Shown: positions 58,434 through 64,000 of the stretch, in pieces | Layout of the letters: the number at the start of each line of letters is the position of its first letter | How positions within the stretch are numbered: the first letter of the stretch is position 1 | DNA from: Aricia agestis | Taxonomy: Eukaryota > Arthropoda > Insecta > Lepidoptera > Lycaenidae | Length of the DNA stretch: 64,000 nucleotides | Assembly (NCBI RefSeq): GCF_905147365.1 | Contig: NC_056421.1 | Location: 11,922,001 to 11,986,000, forward strand | Reading direction: 5' to 3' | Notes under the pieces: model-generated | What the model saw: the letters and a program-made list of their open reading frames with translations, nothing else | The model's database searches: none | What the model was told of the DNA's origin: nothing | Translations under genes and position numbers: made by a program

Positions 58434-58768
58434 ACGTGGGAGAGCCATGCTTCGGCACGAATGGGCTGGCTCGACCGCAGAATACCACGTTCTCACAGAA
58501 AACCGGCGTGAAACAGCGCTTGCGCTGTGTTTCACCGGGTGAGTGAGTTTACCGGAGGCCCAATCCCCTACACTATTCCCTTCCCTACCCTCCCCTATTC
58601 CCTTCCCTTCCCATCCCTACCCTCCCCTATTACCCTATTCCCTCTTAAAAGGCCGGCAGCGCACCTGCAGCTCTTCTGATGCTGCGAGTGTCCATGGGCG
58701 ATGGAAGTTGCTTTCCATCAGGTGACCCGTTTGCTCGTTTGCCCCCTTATTTCATAATAAAAAAAATA
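58434..58768 (+). mobile_element. SINE S1, full length
   Basis: acgtgggagagccatgcttc ... ttgcccccttatttcataat + A run. Two blocks in the tract. About 20 bp before an R1 copy. Confidence 0.85.
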
Positions 58769-58786
58769 TATTTTACTTTATATAAA

Positions 58787-58985
58787 ATTTACTAATTTTA
58801 TAAATACGAAACTGTTTATTTTGTCTGTCTTTCTGTTGTTACCTTGACGCTGAAATCGCTTAACCAATTTTATTTTTGGTAGGGAAAGGGCATAGTTGTA
58901 ACCCGGAAAATGTAAGGGCATAGGGTATATAGTTTTCATCCCGTAAAAAAGTTTAAACGATTTTCAGCGCAACGAACAAGTGCAC
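58787..58985 (+). mobile_element. R1 repeat, diverged
   Basis: tttactaattttataaatacg, tgtctgtctttctgttg, gacgctgaaatcgcttaacc, tttcagcgcaacg. Confidence 0.6.
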
Positions 58986-58986
58986 G

Positions 58987-59030
58987 TCGAACAATTTTTT
59001 TCATTACATGAATGAAAAAAATTGTTCGAC
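58987..59030. repeat. Hairpin gtcgaacaattttttt / aaaaaaattgttcgac
   Basis: Arms of about 20 bp at the end of the R1 copy, loop acatg. Confidence 0.8.
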
Positions 59031-59313
59031 TACAAAATTCCTAAATATTTGCTTAATGCTTCATTGAAAAAAATGAATAAATCAATCCACAATACAACTG
59101 TTCTTATTAATTAGTAATATAATTGTTTATTACGTTTTAAAAATAAGTTTTCTATTTAGAAAAGCGTCTATTATATTACTTTATATCTCTCAACTTCTGT
59201 GTACCTACAATATTAGGTATGACACTTGAAATTAGCAAGTAACAAGTGTGTATTTAGTCTAGAATATCTTGTTTAGTCTAGAAAATCTTTACTCCCAACA
59301 TGTGTTTCTTTTA

Positions 59314-59881
59314 GGGCCACCGCACATTAGAGACACGACAGTTTTTAGACAATCTTGTTTCACATTGACAAGTCAGCTTTACGATTAAAGAGAAACAGTT
59401 GTGTCTACCACGTGGCGCATACCAAAACGAAACTGTTTTGTCTACGACGACGCAACGCATACGTCAGACTAGGTACACCACTAGACAGTTTTGTCGTTGA
59501 CGTGCGCGCTCGCATACACTTCAAAGGGAAGCCGACAGTCGTTAGTCAGACTTGTCGCCGTGCAGTTCTTGTACGCATTAGACAACTTTGTCTATTGCTA
59601 AGTACTCACATACGGTTTTGCTCGATAGCTTTACTCCGTATCGAAGGAACTGACATATTTGACATATTTAATTCCATCGAGCCGGCTCGAAGCGAGCCTT
59701 CGAGCTGTCAGTTTTGCGGTCCACACGGTGGTTATTGCTCGATTTGGAGTAAAACTATCGAGCAAAACCGTATGTGAGTACTTAGCATATGAGACGTTAT
59801 GTATCAAATGTGCGCGTCTAGTATTTTTTATCATGCGATAGTTTGCCTAAAAACTGTCGTGTCTCTAATGTGCAGTGGCCG
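59314..59881. mobile_element. MITE with 'gccaccgcacattagagac' ends, carrying another MITE
   Basis: gggccaccgcacattagagac / ctctaatgtgcagtggcc, then acgacagtttttagac / ctaaaaactgtcgt. The interior has several gacagttttgtc motifs. The 140-codon frame 59355..59777 crosses both elements and is not a gene. Confidence 0.8.
59596..59788. mobile_element. Inner MITE with 'gctaagtactcacatacgg' ends
   Basis: tgctaagtactcacatacgg / ccgtatgtgagtacttagca, then ttttgctcgatag / ctatcgagcaaaa. The loop holds cgagccggctcg. Complete version of the remnant at 2322..2412. Confidence 0.85.
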
Positions 59882-59978
59882 TTATAGAAAATAACATAAT
59901 GAAAATTTGTTTTTGTAAGCTAAAACTGTTTTATAACTGAGTATATTATTATTATAACTCCTGGCACTGATGGAACTA

Positions 59979-60144
59979 CCCTAGTCGACAAGTGGCAAGC
60001 GATTATCGTAAACGCTAACAAAACGCTAACAAAATGTTGTGACATAAGTCATCGCTTCGCTAGCGAATACTAATGTCAAATTCCATACATTTTGTGGCGT
60101 TGGCGTTGGCGTTTACGATAATCACTCGCCGCTTGTCTAGGCCC
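59979..60144. mobile_element. Palindromic MITE with 'gattatcgtaaacgc' arms
   Basis: ccctagtcgacaagtggc / gccgcttgtctaggccc, then agcgattatcgtaaacgcta / ggcgtttacgataatcac. The centre (gacataagtcatcgct ... aatgtcaaattccatacat) is shared with the MITE at 43876. Confidence 0.85.
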
Positions 60145-61017
60145 TTTTTCCCTTCACTGAACGTATTTTAAAACTTGATTGTTTGAGCTCTAAATTAAGG
60201 GTAATTTTTATCCTGAAAAAGTACAACGTACCTACGGAACGGAACACCGGATAAATCTATTGCTAATATTCGAAATTTCTAAACAATATTCTACTAATAT
60301 AGTTTTACGTAAGGTATATTCAAGGAATAACAATCTTGTGGTAAGGGAAGCTGAGACTAGTAGATAGCACTGCCTTAGCGGTACAAAAACGTTATCAGGT
60401 TTCGCTGTAGGCGTAGCGATATATCTCCCTCAGATTAATGGCTGAGGGTGCGGGTTCAAATCTATTTAATAATACCTATTTATAATCATCATTATCATTA
60501 TTCATCTCTTAGTATTGCTGTACATATAATAGGGATGATGACAAGGTCAAAGATTAGCGAATTTGGTTAATAAAATAAAGAAATCACGGTAAAAAATAAT
60601 TGTTCCCAAAATTTCAGCTTGATAGCATTTGTATTTTTTTTGTTATGCGCCTTCAAAGTTGGATATTCAAGTCGATTTTTTTTTAATTAAATTTCTTAAT
60701 ATTTGTATACAATTCGATTACTTATGCAATTATAAGCAACTTTTGTTATGAAACCACATTCATAAACGCAATATTTAATATATTTGTCGAACAAAGTTGT
60801 ATCCCGATGCGTACAAACTACGAAAGACTGCCGTCATACTTTCGTAGCACTTTGTATGGAGCGTTTCGGGCAGGTCTTTTTTATGAGATATTTGAATTGT
60901 CATATCTTGGTGAATTTTTAAGCTATCAGAGTCATTCTTTCAACGATGTTTCTATTTTTTAAGTTTCTTTCAATTACCGATAAGAAAAAAAAAGGTATCA
61001 TGCCTATTATACAATAT
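60145..61017. other. Unassigned with a possible weak SINE head
   Basis: About 60400-60500: ggcgtagcgatatatctcc ... gagggtgcgggttcaaatct is B-box-like, followed by an AT tail. Not matched to T1-T3. Remainder featureless. Confidence 0.35.
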
Positions 61018-61379
61018 CGCCTCCGTGGTCTAGTGGTACAGAGCGCGGCTCTTGACTCGGAGGTTGTGGGTTCGATTCCCGCGTTGGAAACATGTTATTT
61101 CCAAGTTTGGTTAGGACAATGCAGGCCAATCACCTGATTGTCTGACAAGTAAGATGATCCATGCGTCGGATGGGCATGTAAAAAGTCGTTCCTGCGCCTG
61201 ATCTCTCGCCGGTCGTGTCGGTCTTCCGTCCCACTGGGTTATGAGAGTAAAGGAATAGAGAGTGCTCTTGTGTACTGCGCACACACTTGGGCACTATAAA
61301 ATTACTCCTGCGTAGCTGGCCTGGTTTCAATGAAACCGGCCACTCTCACCGAAACCGGTGTGGGAGCTATTATATTATT
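61018..61379 (+). mobile_element. Intact tRNA-derived SINE (T1), 362 bp, perfect 12-bp target duplication
   Basis: ATTATACAATAT occurs immediately before (61006..61017) and after (61380..61391). The head (gtggtctagtggtacagagc A box; gggttcgattcccgc perfect B box) resembles a tRNA. The body has gacaatgcaggccaatcacc and gatccatgcgtcggatggg. The end has a gaaaccgg/ccggtttc inverted pair and a tta-rich tail. The intact pol III promoter and perfect duplication imply a recent insertion. Not a functional tRNA gene. Confidence 0.9.
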
Positions 61380-61409
61380 ATTATACAATATAATAGAAAT
61401 ATACACTAC

Positions 61410-61600
61410 ATTATCTAGATGACGCCAAAATTTATTCATTGCGCGGGGACCGTACTTTTTCCGGGATAAAAAGTATCCTATGTCCTTTCCCAGGACTCAA
61501 GGTACCTCCATACGAAATTTCAGTAAAATCTGTTAAGCGGTTTGGGTGTGAAAAGGCAACAGACAGGACGTACAAACACATTTTCACATTTATAATAATA
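61410..61600 (-). mobile_element. R1 repeat ending in an inverted tip
   Basis: atctagatgacgccaaaatt ... tcctttcccaggactcaag ... gttaagcggtttgggtgtg. At 61583..61620 tttcacatttataataat is followed by its inverse, so the R1 tip is duplicated in opposite orientation. Confidence 0.8.
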
Positions 61601-61913
61601 ACTATTATTATAAATGTGAAACTGATAACTAATATTAACAAATTACAAGGAGGAAGAGTTTGCTTGCATCAAATACGAGTAGGCTCCAAAACTACTATGC
61701 CGATTGTGATAAAACTTGTCACAGACGTAGAGTAGACCACGTTAACTGTAGAGGCTCTGATAGTATACTTTGGTATATTGGTTTAGAGCTTTCCTGTCGT
61801 CGTGAGTTCGGTTCCTGCGTTGCGACAACTGAAAATGTTGTTTTTGACGACAAAGCAAGCTGAGTTTTAAGATATATGCTGCTCTAATAGAGAACTCTAC
61901 AAATAATTAATGC

Positions 61914-61975
61914 CTCTATGGTCCAGTGGCTTAAAGCCTAACTTTTAGGTCGTAGGTTCCACTCATTTTATGGTA
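61914..61975 (+). mobile_element. SINE T1-like head
   Basis: atgcctctatggtccagtgg (A-box region) and gtcgtaggttccactc (degraded B box); the body is not recognisable. Confidence 0.5.
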
Positions 61976-63605
61976 TAAAAATGTATTTTTGATATCAAAA
62001 CCACAATAGACATAAGTACCAGTACTTTGACTGCTAAGAGACGGAAATTCTTTCGGGTCGCCAGGCTATGTTAAGGACTGGCGCGCTGGCTGATATAAAT
62101 TATAATTTATTTTTTAAATAAAGCTTTTGAGATTTGGCGTTTGGTGCAAAAGAATACAAAGCGAGCTTCTGCAAAAAACTGTGTGCAAATTGGTTCCGAG
62201 AATATGCAAATACTTTGATGAATTGAAAATACGTCTTCTTGGAACTGTGTAACACATGCTGCTTTGATATTTCGAAATAAACATTTTAGAGTTCGTATTG
62301 TAATACATTTTATAGCTAAAAATAGCTTTGATGGAATCTATTAATTAAATTGTTTCATGAGTTTTTCTGTATGTGTTTTTGGAAATATGTACTTTGGTTA
62401 TTGTTTGTTGACTCAAATAAACTAAAAAAAAAAAAAATGAGTTAAGCTGCAATATATTACACAATATCAGTGTATTAATATCATCAACATTAACAAATTT
62501 ATCGAAATCTTGCCATGGCACATTTGATAAGCTTTTTTAAAAATAAAGACAAGGTCTCAAGTTTGAACGTTTTCAATGTTTCTGAGATTATCTGATAAAA
62601 GTTTATTTAATCACTCGCGTTTTTCATTGCGCCTTTTATATTTCTTTAGTAAAAATTTAAATAAGTATAAGTATTAAAGAAAGGAAATAATACTGTTTAA
62701 ATATAGCGTAAAAATTTTATTACATAAAATTATAAACGATTTTTCGTTCCGTTATGGCAGCCTTCATTATTTTTTTATGCTGGCAATAAAAAATCTGGTA
62801 ATTAGAATAAGTTCCGAAAGTTTGCTTTAAGCCGAACGTGCAAAAACTTTTAATGGCATACAAATAAAACTTTATAATTATTTGTAAAACCTAACAAAGA
62901 CGTTTATCTGAAAACTTTTCTTTTTATTATCTTTTATGTCTCGTGAAGTGTAACTTTTGATAATAAAGATTTTTATTGGGAGTACTATTGATGTTTTTTT
63001 TTTTCAAATGCAAATTCTTTACTTTTGCGGAATGTTAAATCTTAATTTATATTATTATCCTAAAGCAATTAAAACCAAAGAGTATTTTATTGGCTTTTTC
63101 ATAATAATCAATTAAATATAGATTAAAATATTGTCTTTAAGACAAAATTAAAGTGCTGGTAACGAAAACCGTAACGTCAAGCTTTCCTAATCGATAAAAA
63201 GTTTATTATACAATGCACTTAATATTATTTATGAATAAATTAACATCAAATCGGGTACCTCATATTCCTAACGACATCTTAAAAACTTTTCTTATCTCTT
63301 TTTTCACAGAATAATTTAATTTTAAAATAAAACGTGATTTGCATAAAACTTTTTTGTTTTTTTTTGTACTAAAAAGTTTTAGCCTAAACAAAACTCACTT
63401 TCCAATCGTTCTTATTTATTTCTAAACTAAGAATCTTGACACACTTTTTCTCCTACTATTATTTAATATTATATTAATGTAATATTATTATTAAACTAGT
63501 AGCCATTGACATCTTAAAAACTTTCCTTGTCTTTTTTTAAATAAAAAGTTGCAGTCTTAAATAAATAATAATTATATTAAAAAATAGGAACATCATCTTA
63601 CTCAC
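61976..63605. other. Repeat-poor AT-rich flank
   Basis: No member of the families above in about 1.6 kb, in contrast to the preceding 60 kb. Several similar short phrases recur (gacatcttaaaaacttt at about 63270 and 63508; cataaaactttttt), suggesting old local duplication. No gene. Confidence 0.4.
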
Positions 63606-63685
63606 TTTCTCCGCAATGGTCCGCGAGTAACAGTCCTATAGTCACTAGGCACACGCGCGTTCTCGGTCGCGCCAATGCGAACACT
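63606..63685 (-). promoter_or_regulatory. Possible 5' non-coding exon with initiator-like start and splice donor
   Basis: On the minus strand a TCAGT motif (A at 63685) matches the arthropod initiator. About 80 nt downstream a good donor AGAAA|GTGAGTAAG has its GT at 63605-63604. The stretch is GC-richer than its surroundings, and 62.3-64 kb is nearly free of repeats. If spliced to the acceptor at 22385 this would be exon 1 of the Connectin-like gene, with a 41-kb intron. No TATA box or clear downstream promoter element was seen. Another gene beyond the window could own this motif. Confidence 0.25.
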
Positions 63686-64000
63686 GACGGAGGGATGGAT
63701 CGTCCTTAAGGGCGGTACGTTTGTAAAGAAATAAGTCCTTAAAAAGGTTTCAACACGTTTTAAGTTTTGATAAAAAGTGGTAAAAAGAGGTTATATAAAG
63801 AATAGTGTGCATTAAAAACTATAATCGGACTCTACTTAGACGTTATGATTCTATTGAAACGTAGAAATCTCTACCCCAATTACGTTATTTTAATTAAAAA
63901 TACTAGTTCCTTGTTAGATTCAGTCGTATCAGATAGTAAAATAGTTTTCTCGTATAGTTCTTGCAATCTATGAGCGCGCGGCGCCCTTAGTTGTGTTGGT
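63686..64000. other. Region upstream of the possible exon
   Basis: Candidate core-promoter upstream sequence on the minus strand; AT-rich with a GC-rich patch (gagcgcgcggcgccc) at 63972-63986. No ORF. Confidence 0.25.

Noticed and set aside
59355..59777. 140-codon plus-strand ORF
   Set aside because: Crosses the borders of two nested MITEs; no domain.
61018..61092. tRNA gene
   Set aside because: A and B boxes are good, but the acceptor stem does not close and the sequence continues into a SINE body with target duplication.

Overview
This is eukaryotic, AT-rich and intron-dominated DNA, almost certainly from a butterfly or moth (Lepidoptera). Several short interspersed repeat families typical of that order recur throughout: the 'agggttccgtaccc' repeat, the 'tattataaatgcgaaag ... 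gcgggcgtcatctagta' repeat, and a GC-rich poly(A)-tailed SINE. There are no operons, no bacterial genes and no CRISPR array. I cannot name the species.

The only host protein-coding gene I can support is on the minus strand. Two coding exons (22369..21325 and 18798..18365) join across a phase-1 intron into a 492-residue secreted leucine-rich-repeat protein. It has a signal peptide, a cysteine-rich N-terminal cap, about ten 24-residue LRRs, an LRRCT cap and a hydrophobic tail typical of GPI anchoring. It most resembles insect Connectin, a homophilic cell-adhesion protein of motor neurons and muscles. A splice acceptor 16 bases before the start codon means an upstream non-coding exon exists. A possible one lies at about 63685..63606 and would make the first intron about 41 kb, but that link is inference.

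The rest is mostly mobile-element debris. By region: 0-18 kb holds SINEs, foldback elements and a LINE 3' end. 18-22.4 kb is the gene, with one TTAA-ended element in its intron. 23-33 kb holds a THAP-domain relic, a Harbinger-like relic, a piggyBac-like relic and many palindromic elements. 34-48 kb holds nested SINEs, two short hAT elements with 8-bp duplications, and a 2.6-kb hAT element with a decayed transposase. 48-61.4 kb holds more SINEs and palindromic elements. 62-64 kb is almost repeat-free and may be promoter-proximal.

The most striking property is the number of long, near-perfect inverted repeats (over 25) and of nested insertions. The nesting gives exact element boundaries and a relative age order without any alignment. 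The nonautonomous elements probably moved using transposases of the kinds seen here only as relics (hAT, piggyBac, Harbinger, LINE).
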